A stretch of 64,000 nucleotides of DNA from Vibrio splendidus (GTDB lineage Bacteria > Pseudomonadota > Gammaproteobacteria > Enterobacterales > Vibrionaceae): positions 868,001 through 932,000 of the forward strand of contig NZ_CP031055.1 in the NCBI RefSeq assembly GCF_003345295.1, given 5' to 3'. This document shows positions 8,825 to 17,230 of this stretch, in pieces. The notes under the pieces were generated by a model, which saw nothing but the letters and a program-made list of their open reading frames with translations, ran no database searches and had not been told where the DNA came from. Position numbers and translations under genes: made by a program. Each line of letters begins with the position of its first letter. The stretch's first letter is position 1.

Positions 8825-10195
8825 TTACAGCTTGTCAGTTAGCTCGATTGCTTGACCGATGTAGTTCGCTGGCGTCATCTCTTTTAGACGTACTTTCTCG
8901 TCTGCAGGGATTTCAAGACCATCGATGAATGCACGCATGCCTTCGCCATCTACACGTTTACCACGAGTTAGCTCTTTTAGCTTCTCGTATGGCTTCTCGA
9001 TGCCGTAACGACGCATTACTGTTTGTACTGGTTCAGCCAATACTTCCCAGTTTTTGTCTAGTTCAGCAAGTAGCGCAGCACGGTTAACTTCTAGCTTGCT
9101 AATACCTTTCAGAGTCGAAGTGTATGCAATGATTGCGTAGCCAACACCCACACCTAAGTTACGAAGAACTGTAGAGTCAGTAAGGTCACGCTGCCAGCGA
9201 GAAACTGGAAGTTTTTGTGCTAGGTGGCTAAATACTGCGTTCGCTAGACCAAGGTTGCCTTCAGAGTTTTCGAAGTCAATTGGGTTAACTTTATGCGGCA
9301 TTGTAGAAGAACCGATTTCGCCAGCAATAGTCTTCTGCTTGAAGTGACCAAGAGCGATGTAGCCCCAAACGTCACGGTCGAAGTCAAGAAGGATAGTATT
9401 GAAACGAGCAACAGCATCAAATAGCTCAGCGATGTAATCGTGAGGTTCGATTTGAGTTGTGTACGGGTTCCAAGTTACGCCAAGAGATTCAGTGATGAAC
9501 TCTTCGCTGAACTGGTGCCATTCAACTTCTGGGTATGCAGAAAGGTGTGCGTTGTAGTTACCTACAGCACCGTTGATTTTCGCTAGGATCTCAACGTTTT
9601 CGATTTGCTTGTATTGACGTTCCATACGGTATGCAACGTTAGCCATCTCTTTACCCATAGTAGAAGGAGAAGCAGGCTGACCGTGTGTACGAGACAGTAA
9701 TGGAATGTCACGGTACTCGTTCGCAAGCGCTTTGATAGCTTCAATTACGTTACGGATTTCTGGAAGAATCACGGTATCACGAGCTTCTTTAAGCATAAGC
9801 GCGTGAGAGGTGTTGTTGATGTCTTCAGAAGTACATGCAAAGTGAATAAATTCGTTTACAGCGTGAAGTTCAGGAACGCCAGCAACTTTCTCTTTCAAGA
9901 AGTACTCAACCGCTTTAACGTCGTGGTTAGTCGTGCGCTCGATCTCTTTGATACGTAGAGCATCTTCTTCACTGAAGTTAGCAGCTAGTTCATCAAGAAA
10001 CTGGTTAGCTTCTGCACTGAACGCTGGTACTTCTTTGATTGCATCTGTAGCTGCAAGCTTTTGTAACCAACGAACTTCAACGATAGAGCGGTACTTTAGT
10101 AGGCCAAACTCACTAAAGATGCTGCGTAATGCAACAGTCTTGCTTCCGTAACGGCCGTCTACTGGTGAAACAGCAGTCAATGCTGACAGTTCCAT
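8825..10195 (-). CDS. purB: Adenylosuccinate lyase
   Basis: Fumarase/aspartase-superfamily lyase that cleaves SAICAR and adenylosuccinate in purine synthesis. The superfamily signature GSSTMPHKVNP is near residues 297-307, carrying the catalytic serine loop. The conserved TSEDINN and RTHGQPA segments are also present. Length 456 matches the E. coli enzyme. It is the last gene of a leftward mnmA-hflD-purB group, but the hflD terminator and its own PurR-like box indicate a separate promoter. Confidence 0.98.
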   Translation of the reverse strand: MELSALTAVSPVDGRYGSKTVALRSIFSEFGLLKYRSIVEVRWLQKLAATDAIKEVPAFSAEANQFLDELAANFSEEDALRIKEIERTTNHDVKAVEYFLKEKVAGVPELHAVNEFIHFACTSEDINNTSHALMLKEARDTVILPEIRNVIEAIKALANEYRDIPLLSRTHGQPASPSTMGKEMANVAYRMERQYKQIENVEILAKINGAVGNYNAHLSAYPEVEWHQFSEEFITESLGVTWNPYTTQIEPHDYIAELFDAVARFNTILLDFDRDVWGYIALGHFKQKTIAGEIGSSTMPHKVNPIDFENSEGNLGLANAVFSHLAQKLPVSRWQRDLTDSTVLRNLGVGVGYAIIAYTSTLKGISKLEVNRAALLAELDKNWEVLAEPVQTVMRRYGIEKPYEKLKELTRGKRVDGEGMRAFIDGLEIPADEKVRLKEMTPANYIGQAIELTDKL

Positions 10196-10269
10196 GGTGT
10201 TCTCCTGAATTGAGTTTTCTAAATTTTGAGAGGTTTATACCAGTAACAATCTCAATTGTCACGCATATT

Positions 10270-10285
10270 GCGCAATCGTTTGCGT
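10270..10285. promoter_or_regulatory. PurR-like operator upstream of purB
   Basis: The 16-mer GCGCAATCGTTTGCGT matches the PurR consensus ACGCAAACGTTTGCGT at 14 of 16 positions. It lies 75 bp upstream of the purB start. Purine repression is inferred. Confidence 0.75.
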
Positions 10286-10301
10286 GAGAATTGTGTTGGT
10301 A

Positions 10302-10332
10302 CAAAAAACAAGCTCGCGACGAGGCGCGAGCT
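10302..10332 (-). terminator. Rho-independent terminator of hflD
   Basis: AGCTCGCG and CGCGAGCT form an 8-bp GC-rich stem. Read leftward it is followed by a T-rich run. It separates hflD from purB. Confidence 0.85.
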
Positions 10333-10338
10333 AATAAA

Positions 10339-10956
10339 TTACATGCGAGCTAGCAGGATTTGAGCCTGCTCGATCATTTTTTTGCGACCGAAGATAAGGT
10401 GGCGACGTTTGCCGCCAACTTGACGCCATAACACAGCGCTTCGAATTCCTGATAGCAGCAGAGCACGAACCTTGTGTTGGCTCGATGTCTGTTGAAGTAC
10501 TGCTGGCGTACCAGAAACCTGAATACGAGGGCCAATAGGGCTCACTACATCTAAGTAGATGCTCGCAAGGTTGCTGATCATTTGCTCGTCAAACAGATCG
10601 AAGTGCTCAGTTTGACGCTCTGCAGTTTGAATACGATCACCAAGCTGTGACATAGAGTCATTGCGAGCAGATAGTTTACGTTCAAGCGCCATCAAGCTGA
10701 TGATGTAGCGAGTAATGTCGCTACCAGCAGGAGTACTGTCGATACCTTTTACTAAGCATTCAAGGCCTAGCTTTAGGTTCGCCTCACGGCCAAATACACC
10801 CACAGTGTTCGCTGGGTTAGTATTTAAAATGGCATTGAGTGAAGCTTCGAAGGCATCTTTATCACAACGGCCGTCTTTCGCTACTTGTTGAACCAAAGCC
10901 ACAGCTTGGCAAATTCCAGCGAAAGCAATAGTACGGTCATAAAGTGTATTAGCCAC
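10339..10956 (-). CDS. hflD: High frequency lysogenization protein HflD
   Basis: Peripheral membrane protein of the HflD/YcfC family. In E. coli it affects lambda CII stability and lysogeny; its normal cell role is unclear. The 205-residue, mostly helical protein starts MANTLYDRTIAFAGICQAVALVQQ, the typical family opening, and retains GR-rich C-terminal residues. It lies directly downstream of mnmA in the conserved mnmA-hflD-purB order and is probably co-transcribed with mnmA (48-bp gap). Confidence 0.95.
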   Translation of the reverse strand: MANTLYDRTIAFAGICQAVALVQQVAKDGRCDKDAFEASLNAILNTNPANTVGVFGREANLKLGLECLVKGIDSTPAGSDITRYIISLMALERKLSARNDSMSQLGDRIQTAERQTEHFDLFDEQMISNLASIYLDVVSPIGPRIQVSGTPAVLQQTSSQHKVRALLLSGIRSAVLWRQVGGKRRHLIFGRKKMIEQAQILLARM

Positions 10957-11004
10957 GTAGTAACTCCTAGTTGTTTTCTATCGTTTGTTGTTCGTTCGAT
11001 TAGA

Positions 11005-12141
11005 TTAGATGCGTTTTTCGATGATACCACCACCAAGACAGACTTCATCTTGGTAGAACACAGCCGACTGGCCTGGCGTTACAGCGATTTGCGGCTCATC
11101 GAAGATAACCTTAATGTTATCATCGTCAATTGGGATGATTGTACAAGGAATATCGGTTTGACGGTAACGTGTTTTTACCGTGCATGTCATAACTCCAGTA
11201 ATTGGTGTGCGATTAACCCAATGAAGCTGAGATGCGAACAAGCCTTCTGATTTAAGAAGCGGGTGGTCTTTACCTTGAACCGCGATCAGAACATTACGCT
11301 TAAGATCTTTTTCACCAACAAACCATGGTTCTTCGTTACCGCCGCCACCTTTAGTGCCGCCAATATGAAGACCTTTACGTTGACCCAAAGTGTGGTACAT
11401 CAAGCCTTGGTGCTGACCAATAACTTGACCGTCTGGCGTCTCGATATTACCCGGTTGAGCAGGTAGGTATTTGCCTAAGAACTCAGTGAACTTACGCTCA
11501 CCGATAAAGCAGATACCGGTAGAGTCTTTTTTCTTCGCAGTGATCAAGTCTTGCTCTTCAGCAATACGGCGCACTTCAGGCTTCTCTAATTCACCCACAG
11601 GGAATAGGCTGCGTGCCACTTGATCTGAACTTAGCGTGTATAAGAAATAGCTTTGGTCTTTGTTGCCGTCTAGGCCACGTAGCATTTCTGGTTTCACGCC
11701 AGCGTCTAGCTCTTCTTGAGTTGGGAAAGTACGACGAACATAGTGACCCATCGCAATGTAGTCTGCGTCTAATACTTCATCCGCAAACTCTAAGAATGCC
11801 TTGAATTTAATTTCTTTGTTACAAAGGATATCTGGGTTCGGTGTACGACCCGCTTTGTATTCTTCAAGAAAGTACTCGAATACATTATCCCAGTACTCTG
11901 CTGCAAAGTTGATAGTGTGAAGGTGGATACCTAACTTGTCACATACCGCTTGAGCATCAGCAAGGTCTTCAGCTGCCGTGCAGTATTCTTCGTTATCGTC
12001 TTCTTCCCAGTTTTTCATGAAAAGGCCTTCTACCTGATAGCCTTGTTGCTGAAGAAGATACGCCGATACTGACGAATCTACACCGCCGGACATACCGACA
12101 ATTACTTTCTTTTCGCTGTTTCCAGAGCTGATATCTGACAT
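11005..12141 (-). CDS. mnmA: tRNA-specific 2-thiouridylase MnmA
   Basis: Adds sulfur to U34 of tRNA-Lys, Glu and Gln, receiving persulfide through the Tus relay. The N-terminal PP-loop GMSGGVDSSVSAYLL lies near residues 17-31. The two catalytic cysteines fall in the C-terminal side of the nucleotide-binding domain, including the DSTGICFIGE motif near 206-215. Length is 378. An ATG start at 12141 and divergent transcription from the 89-residue gene at 12345 leave about 200 bp for promoters. Confidence 0.97.
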   Translation of the reverse strand: MSDISSGNSEKKVIVGMSGGVDSSVSAYLLQQQGYQVEGLFMKNWEEDDNEEYCTAAEDLADAQAVCDKLGIHLHTINFAAEYWDNVFEYFLEEYKAGRTPNPDILCNKEIKFKAFLEFADEVLDADYIAMGHYVRRTFPTQEELDAGVKPEMLRGLDGNKDQSYFLYTLSSDQVARSLFPVGELEKPEVRRIAEEQDLITAKKKDSTGICFIGERKFTEFLGKYLPAQPGNIETPDGQVIGQHQGLMYHTLGQRKGLHIGGTKGGGGNEEPWFVGEKDLKRNVLIAVQGKDHPLLKSEGLFASQLHWVNRTPITGVMTCTVKTRYRQTDIPCTIIPIDDDNIKVIFDEPQIAVTPGQSAVFYQDEVCLGGGIIEKRI

Positions 12142-12344
12142 GTCTAAACACCGTTACTATTACTTGGTCGCAGATTCTAACAGAAAGAGAAACACCGCGA
12201 CAGATCCGAGACCGGAATCACAGTTTCATTTGCACAAATATTGCGCTGACTTCGTTAGATAATCGCATGAACGCGAGGAGACTCGCTAGGATGTCAGATC
12301 TATATGTGGCATAGTCGCTCGAAATCCAAGACCTGAGATAAAAA

Positions 12345-12614
12345 ATGTCTGAACAAAATGAGTTTATGCAAGAAGAACAGTTGATCGAGATTATCGAGAA
12401 CCAACTTGAAGATGGCCAACCTGTAAAAGTGAAAGAGACGCTGATGCGTTTAATGATGACAGGTACTCCTCGTGAAGAGGCGATTGCGGCTATGGCATGT
12501 GCACTGGCTATTGAAGTATTTGATGTAATGAAAAACGGCGCTGAGTTTAATCAAAAACGTTACGCCGAGCATTTGGGTATGCTACCTGACTTAAGCTTTA
12601 TGGAAGGCGAATAA
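12345..12614 (+). CDS. Conserved hypothetical protein, acidic, 89 residues
   Basis: Unrecognised small acidic protein. It is helical in appearance, with MEEQ/IIENQLEDG at the N-terminus and an alanine-rich MACALAIEVFDVM helix near residues 50-62. There is no signal peptide, membrane segment or metal motif. It lies between mnmA (divergent) and gsk (same direction, 102 bp downstream with a PurR-like box in between). The clean coding pattern and its position in the conserved block support a real gene. No function is proposed. Confidence 0.8.
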   Translation: MSEQNEFMQEEQLIEIIENQLEDGQPVKVKETLMRLMMTGTPREEAIAAMACALAIEVFDVMKNGAEFNQKRYAEHLGMLPDLSFMEGE

Positions 12615-12625
12615 AAAAATACCCT

Positions 12626-12639
12626 AGCAAACGTTTGCT
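12626..12639. promoter_or_regulatory. PurR-like operator upstream of gsk
   Basis: AGCAAACGTTTGCT is a perfect 14-bp palindrome with the full PurR core GCAAACGTTTGC. It lies about 78 bp upstream of the gsk start. Regulation by PurR is inferred. Confidence 0.78.
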
Positions 12640-12716
12640 ATAGTTTGAAAGATTGCCGCGTTAAATATAGCGCGGTAGAATCCGCCACCTATTTCCCCTT
12701 GACTTAGACTAGCCTT

Positions 12717-14021
12717 ATGAAATTCCCTGGACAACGTAAATCAAAGCACTATTTTCCGGTTCACGCTCGTGATCCTTTAGTAAGCCAAGCTCAAACTAGC
12801 AAAAGAATGTCACGTACTCATATTATCGGTATTGACCAAACTTTGGTGGATATTGAAGCGAAAGTGAGTTCTGAGCTAATCGAAAAATACGGGCTAAGTA
12901 AGGGACACTCACTGGTAATTGGTGATGAAGCTGCTGAATCCTTGTATCAAGAATTAAAAGAACAGTGCCTGATCACCAATGAATACGCTGGTGGCACTAT
13001 TGGTAATACATTACACAACTATTCAGTACTTGCGGATGACCGTTCAACGCTATTGGGTGTAATGAGCCAAGATATTAAAATTGGTAGTTACGGTTACCGC
13101 TATTTATGTAATACATCAAGCAGAATGGATCTGAACCATTTACAAGGGGTAGATGGCGCAATTGGTCGCTGCTTTGCATTAATTACAGAAGATGGTGAAC
13201 GTACTTTCGCAATTAGCGAAGGACAAATGAACCAATTAAAACCAGAAAGCATCCCTGAGAAAATTTTCAAAAGTGCTTCTGCTTTAGTATTAACGGCGTA
13301 TTTAGTTCGTTGTAAACCAGGTGACCCTATGCCTGAAGCAACAATGAAAGCTATCGAATACGCGAAGAAATACGATGTGCCTGTTGTTTTAACTCTTGGT
13401 ACTAAGTTTGTTATTCAAGATGATCCAGAGTTCTGGAAAGATTTTCTTGAACAGCACGTCACCGTTGTTGCAATGAATGAAGACGAAGCTGAAGCCTTAA
13501 CAGGAGAAAGCGATCCGCTTGCTGCTTCAGACAAAGCACTAGAGTGGGTAGACTTAGTTCTATGTACGGCAGGCCCTGTTGGCTTATTCATGGCGGGTTA
13601 TACTGAAGACGCGGTGAAGCGTGAAACTTCATTGCCGTTGTTACCAGGCTCGATTGCAGAATTTAACCGCTATGAGTTTAGCCGTCCTGCACATAAAGAG
13701 TTATGTGACAACCCAACGAAAATCTATTCGCATATCGCGCCTTACATGGGTGGTCCAGAAAAGATCAAGAATACCAATGGTGCAGGGGATGCGGCGCTGT
13801 CGGCTTTATTACATGATATGGCAGCAAATAAATATCATAAAGAAAATGTACCGAATTCTAGCAAGCACCAACATGCATTTTTAACGTATTCATCTTTCTC
13901 ACAAGTTTGTAAATATTCAAACCGTGCAAGTTATGAAGTGTTGGTTCAGCACTCTCCTCGCTTGTCTCGCGGCCTTCCTGAAAGAGAAGACAGTCTAGAA
14001 GAAGCATACTGGGAAAGATAA
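12717..14021 (+). CDS. gsk: Inosine-guanosine kinase
   Basis: Ribokinase/PfkB-family salvage kinase that phosphorylates guanosine and inosine to GMP and IMP. The C-terminal anion-hole and catalytic-base motif NTNGAGDAALSALL is near residues 350-363, where the aspartate is the base. GGTIGNTLHNYSVLA near 97-111 is the substrate loop. Length 434 matches E. coli Gsk. The PurR-like box and a strong downstream terminator indicate an independent purine-controlled unit. Confidence 0.95.
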   Translation: MKFPGQRKSKHYFPVHARDPLVSQAQTSKRMSRTHIIGIDQTLVDIEAKVSSELIEKYGLSKGHSLVIGDEAAESLYQELKEQCLITNEYAGGTIGNTLHNYSVLADDRSTLLGVMSQDIKIGSYGYRYLCNTSSRMDLNHLQGVDGAIGRCFALITEDGERTFAISEGQMNQLKPESIPEKIFKSASALVLTAYLVRCKPGDPMPEATMKAIEYAKKYDVPVVLTLGTKFVIQDDPEFWKDFLEQHVTVVAMNEDEAEALTGESDPLAASDKALEWVDLVLCTAGPVGLFMAGYTEDAVKRETSLPLLPGSIAEFNRYEFSRPAHKELCDNPTKIYSHIAPYMGGPEKIKNTNGAGDAALSALLHDMAANKYHKENVPNSSKHQHAFLTYSSFSQVCKYSNRASYEVLVQHSPRLSRGLPEREDSLEEAYWER

Positions 14022-14064
14022 GATATTTTTATCTTTTTCATTTATATTTCTAATAGTGAAATAT

Positions 14065-14094
14065 AAAAAAAGGCTCCGAAAGGAGCCTTTTTTG
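14065..14094 (+). terminator. Rho-independent terminator of gsk
   Basis: AAGGCTCC and GGAGCCTT pair around GAAA, followed by six T residues. The A-run on the left would also let it work leftward. Confidence 0.92.
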
Positions 14095-14194
14095 TTTCTG
14101 AATATATTGAAGCCGTAAATAATACTTTAGTCGACTTAATATTAATTCTATTGCTTAGTGTTTTATTGATTATTCACTTAGCAGACACGATGCC

Positions 14195-14605
14195 TTAAAG
14201 AGCAAACTCTTCTAGAGATTTACCAGCATCTAGTTGTTCTTGGATAGCTGAAGGCGTACGGCCTTGACCTGTCCAAGTTTTCTCGTCGCCGTTTGCGTCT
14301 ACGTATTTGTATTTCGCTGGACGAGGAGCACGTTTAGCTTTAGTTGTTTTAGATTTTGCTTCACCAGAAAGTGCAGCAATAAGATCTGCAACATCAATTC
14401 CGTCTTTTGCAATTTGTTCAGCAATAGCAGAAAGCTTAGCTTCTTGCTCTGCTTTAGCAGCGCGTTCTTCAGCTTCAGACTCTTGACGCTCTTGTACAAC
14501 AATAGTCAGCTTGTCTAGCGCTTCTTCAAGTTGCTCAAGAGTTAATTCACGTGAGAACGCACGAAGGCTGCGGATATTTAATAGTGTTTTTGTTAATTCA
14601 GACAT
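14195..14605 (-). CDS. hns: Histone-like nucleoid structuring protein H-NS
   Basis: Nucleoid protein that silences AT-rich and horizontally acquired DNA. Residues 1 to about 80 are the coiled-coil dimerisation and oligomerisation region (SELTKTLLNIRSLRAFSREL, then E/K-rich helix). The C-terminal DNA-binding domain carries the TWTGQGRTPSAIQ hook near residues 111-123. I chose the ATG at 14605 (136 residues, starting MSELTK), preceded by GGGAAA. The upstream ATGs at 14620 and 14617 are weaker. In V. cholerae this protein is known as VicH. Confidence 0.95.
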   Translation of the reverse strand: MSELTKTLLNIRSLRAFSRELTLEQLEEALDKLTIVVQERQESEAEERAAKAEQEAKLSAIAEQIAKDGIDVADLIAALSGEAKSKTTKAKRAPRPAKYKYVDANGDEKTWTGQGRTPSAIQEQLDAGKSLEEFAL

Positions 14606-14969
14606 GATATTTCCCATCAAGGTAAACTAAATAATCCTCCTAATAATAAACAGTGCCTAGGAATAAAACAAATAGTATTTCTTGTATTGGTTATTTAAAT
14701 ATAAAAGTGAGATGAATAGTTGAAAAAGAAACGACTCACTTTTGATGAATTTATAATAATTATTAAGATTATCTTAAAAATCGATATGTGACTGGTGGAG
14801 TAATTGCTATATGTAGACTATTTTTTTATTGATTAGTTCATTAACAAAAAGACATTTTTGTCGGAATGATATGTTGCATTGTTGCTCTTGATGGGTACAA
14901 TTGCGGCTACCTGATGCGATGCTTTGGTTAATTTGTTGTTAAACTCTGGTTTACACAGTTAATAATGTT
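14606..14969. other. AT-rich divergent intergenic stretch between hns and the lysine riboswitch
   Basis: About 360 bp, very AT-rich, with no ORF of note. It should contain the hns promoter (reading left) and the promoter for the riboswitch transcript (reading right). I could not choose specific hexamers with confidence. Confidence 0.5.
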
Positions 14970-15148
14970 ATCGCACGTAGAGGCGCAATTATAAAAAGTA
15001 GTTTTCGTTGGGGTGATGCCAATGAACGGGAATGAAAGGTGTAATTGCCGAAGTAAATTGTATATCTAAACAATTTGCTGGGGTTGTGCTCAATAGGTAC
15101 AACACTGCCATAGTCTTAATTTTAAACTATGGAGCGCTACTGTAGGGT
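14970..15148 (+). ncRNA. Lysine riboswitch (L-box) aptamer
   Basis: The conserved L-box blocks appear in order. GTAGAGGCGC at the 5' side comes first, then GAAAGGTGTAATTGCCGAAG, then GCTGGGGTTGTGC pairing with GTACAACACTG. The CATAGTC...GACTATG-type arm and the closing GGAGCGCTAC, whose CTAC pairs with GTAG of the 5' side, follow. The layout agrees with E. coli and Bacillus lysC leaders. It lies about 110 nt upstream of an NhaC-family transporter gene, so lysine should switch off the transporter. Confidence 0.92.
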
Positions 15149-15150
15149 TG

Positions 15151-15209
15151 GGTGAAGTGTTCACTTCCCTTTCGCTTAGTTCAACATGAGCTTGATAAAC
15201 TGTATCAAG
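15151..15209 (+). promoter_or_regulatory. Probable expression platform of the lysine riboswitch
   Basis: Two hairpins follow the aptamer. GG(T)GAAGTG/CACTTCCC at 15151-15169 is followed by TTTCGCTT. CTTGATA/TATCAAG at 15191-15209 is followed by TTTGTC. Either could act as a weak terminator that competes with aptamer closure. The gene's ribosome-binding site at about 15252 is outside both. Confidence 0.5.
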
Positions 15210-15259
15210 TTTGTCTGCAGTAGATCTCTAGCCAAATAAAAAACTGGTTTTTGAAGATC

Positions 15260-16852
15260 ATGAATTTAATAGATTTTGCAACATCGCCTTTATCGCTGCT
15301 TCCTCCTTTGGTTGCATTGACTCTAGCTATTGTTACCCGCCGTGTATTGGTTTCCTTGGGTGTTGGTATCGTTATGGGTGCGATTCTACTTGCTGACTAC
15401 TCAGTAGGTAACGCAGCTAGTTACGTGTTCACTAAAGCATCTGGTGTTTTCATCGAAGATGGTGGCATTAACACTTGGAACATGAGCATCATCGCATTCC
15501 TAATTATTCTCGGAATGACAACTGCATTACTCACACTATCTGGTGGTACTCGCGCATTCGCTGAGTGGGCACAGTCTCGTGTGAAGAGCAAACGTGGTTC
15601 AAAACTACTTGCTGCCTTCTTAGGCGTATTCATCTTTGTCGATGATTACTTCAACAGCTTAGCGGTAGGTGCTATCTCTCGTCCTGTAACAGACCGCTTC
15701 TACGTATCTCGCGCTAAGCTAGCTTATATTCTAGATTCTACCGCTGCTCCAATGTGTGTGATTATGCCGGCTTCTAGTTGGGGTGCTTACATCATCACTA
15801 TTATTGGTGGCATCTTAGTGACACACGGTGTGACTGAGTATTCTGCACTGGGTGCTTACGTTCGTCTTATCCCAATGAACTTCTACGCTGTGTTCGCACT
15901 ATTAATGGTATTTGCCGTTGCATGGTTCGGTCTAGACGTTGGTAAGATGCGTGAACATGAGATTGAAGCCTCTCAAGGCCGTGGCTTTGAAGGCGACAAC
16001 GATCAAAAGCAAGCTCACGATCTAAACGAAGAGCTAGACATTCAAGAGAGCGAAAACGGTTCTGTCTCTGATCTTGTTATGCCAATCGTATCGCTAATCG
16101 TAGCAACAGTTGCTGCTATGCTTTACACAGGCGGCCAAGCGCTGACTGCTGACGGTCAAGCATTTAACCTGCTTGGTGCGTTCGAAAATACAGATGTAGG
16201 TAAGTCTCTTGTTTATGGTGGCGTTCTAGGTCTGCTTGTTGCGCTAGCGACAGTGTTTAAGCAAAAGCTACCAATGTCTGATATCGCAAGAACAATGTGG
16301 ATCGGTGCTAGCTCTATGTTTGGCGCTATCCTGATTCTTGTGTTCGCTTGGACTATCGGTTCTGTCATCGGTGACATGAAAACAGGTTCGTACCTATCAT
16401 CTCTAGCAACTGGCAATATTGATTACCACTGGCTACCCGTTATTTTGTTCCTTCTTGCTGGCCTAATGGCGTTCTCGACAGGTACATCATGGGGTACGTT
16501 CGGTATCATGCTACCTATCGCGGGTGACATGGCTGCAGCCTCTGACATCGCGCTAATTCTGCCTATGTTAAGTGCGGTTCTTGCTGGTTCTGTATTTGGT
16601 GACCACTGTTCTCCAATCTCAGACACAACGATTCTGTCTTCTACCGGTGCTCGTTGTAACCACATTGACCACGTATCGACTCAGCTTCCTTATGCGCTGT
16701 CTGTGGCGTTCGTATCGTGTATCGGCTTCATCACTCTAGGTATGACATCATCAACTGGCATCGCGTTCGGCGCAGCGTCTCTAACGTTTGTGGCAGTATG
16801 TTTTGCATTGGCTTATTTCTCACGTTGTAAAATGTCGACGTGCAAAAGCTAA
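15260..16852 (+). CDS. lysW: NhaC-family lysine transporter LysW
   Basis: Polytopic inner-membrane carrier of the NhaC ion-transporter superfamily, 530 residues with about 11-13 hydrophobic segments. Conserved elements include VDDYFNSLAVGAISRP, GTSWGTFGIMLP and GDHCSPISDTTILSS. Sequence alone would suggest a Na+/H+ antiporter. The lysine riboswitch directly upstream points instead to the predicted LysW lysine uptake system known from comparative genomics of L-box regulation in gamma-proteobacteria. The ATG at 15260 is preferred over the in-frame TTG at 15251, because TGAAG lies just before the ATG. Confidence 0.88.
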   Translation: MNLIDFATSPLSLLPPLVALTLAIVTRRVLVSLGVGIVMGAILLADYSVGNAASYVFTKASGVFIEDGGINTWNMSIIAFLIILGMTTALLTLSGGTRAFAEWAQSRVKSKRGSKLLAAFLGVFIFVDDYFNSLAVGAISRPVTDRFYVSRAKLAYILDSTAAPMCVIMPASSWGAYIITIIGGILVTHGVTEYSALGAYVRLIPMNFYAVFALLMVFAVAWFGLDVGKMREHEIEASQGRGFEGDNDQKQAHDLNEELDIQESENGSVSDLVMPIVSLIVATVAAMLYTGGQALTADGQAFNLLGAFENTDVGKSLVYGGVLGLLVALATVFKQKLPMSDIARTMWIGASSMFGAILILVFAWTIGSVIGDMKTGSYLSSLATGNIDYHWLPVILFLLAGLMAFSTGTSWGTFGIMLPIAGDMAAASDIALILPMLSAVLAGSVFGDHCSPISDTTILSSTGARCNHIDHVSTQLPYALSVAFVSCIGFITLGMTSSTGIAFGAASLTFVAVCFALAYFSRCKMSTCKS

Positions 16853-16873
16853 TCATCACTTGATTGAATAATG

Positions 16874-16902
16874 AAAAGGGAGGCGTTTGCCTCCCTTTTT
16901 TT
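16874..16902 (+). terminator. Rho-independent terminator of lysW
   Basis: AAGGGAGGC and GCCTCCCTT pair around GTTT, then seven T residues. Confidence 0.93.
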
Positions 16903-17018
16903 GTGCTCGTTAATTTAATTTTAAATTTCGTGAAAAAAGTTCGAATAAATGGTTGAAAAAGGGTGTCAGCTTAGTTAGTGTGGATACAAGACAGCAAACA
17001 ACCTAAGAGCCGATAAGT

Positions 17019-17066
17019 ATGCGTAAATTAGTAATGAACATTCATCACCATCATCACCCTATCTAG
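17019..17066 (+). CDS. hisL: His operon leader peptide
   Basis: The 15-codon ORF reads MRKLVMNIHHHHHPI and stops with TAG. Five consecutive histidine codons make it a histidine sensor. When charged tRNA-His is scarce the ribosome stalls here and the downstream terminator does not form. E. coli HisL has seven histidines in a similar context. Too short for routine gene finders. Confidence 0.95.
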   Translation: MRKLVMNIHHHHHPI

Positions 17067-17090
17067 TCTTTCGGGGAGATTTACGTATAC

Positions 17091-17175
17091 CCGGGAGCAA
17101 GAATTCTCCCGGAGGTTAAGTCAAAGAATTTAGATTTAAACCCTCGGGACGACAAAGTCTTCCGAGGGTTTTTTA
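17091..17175 (+). promoter_or_regulatory. His operon attenuator: anti-terminator and terminator stems
   Basis: CCGGGAG (17091-17097) pairs with CTCCCGG (17106-17112). Then CCCTCGG (17141-17147) pairs with CCGAGGG (17162-17168), followed by six T residues as an intrinsic terminator. TCGGGGAG near 17071 offers an alternative partner for CTCCCGG, giving the switch expected of attenuation. Confidence 0.88.
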
Positions 17176-17230
17176 GTTTTAGCACTTTTAAATAATCAAT
17201 AAATTCAAATATTTGCACAGGGATACAGCA

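Noticed and set aside
10885..11250. 121-codon open frame antisense across the mnmA end and hflD start
   Set aside because: It overlaps two well-supported genes and has no homologous features.
15251..16852. Plain Na+/H+ antiporter for the NhaC-family gene
   Set aside because: The lysine riboswitch upstream makes a lysine carrier the better reading.
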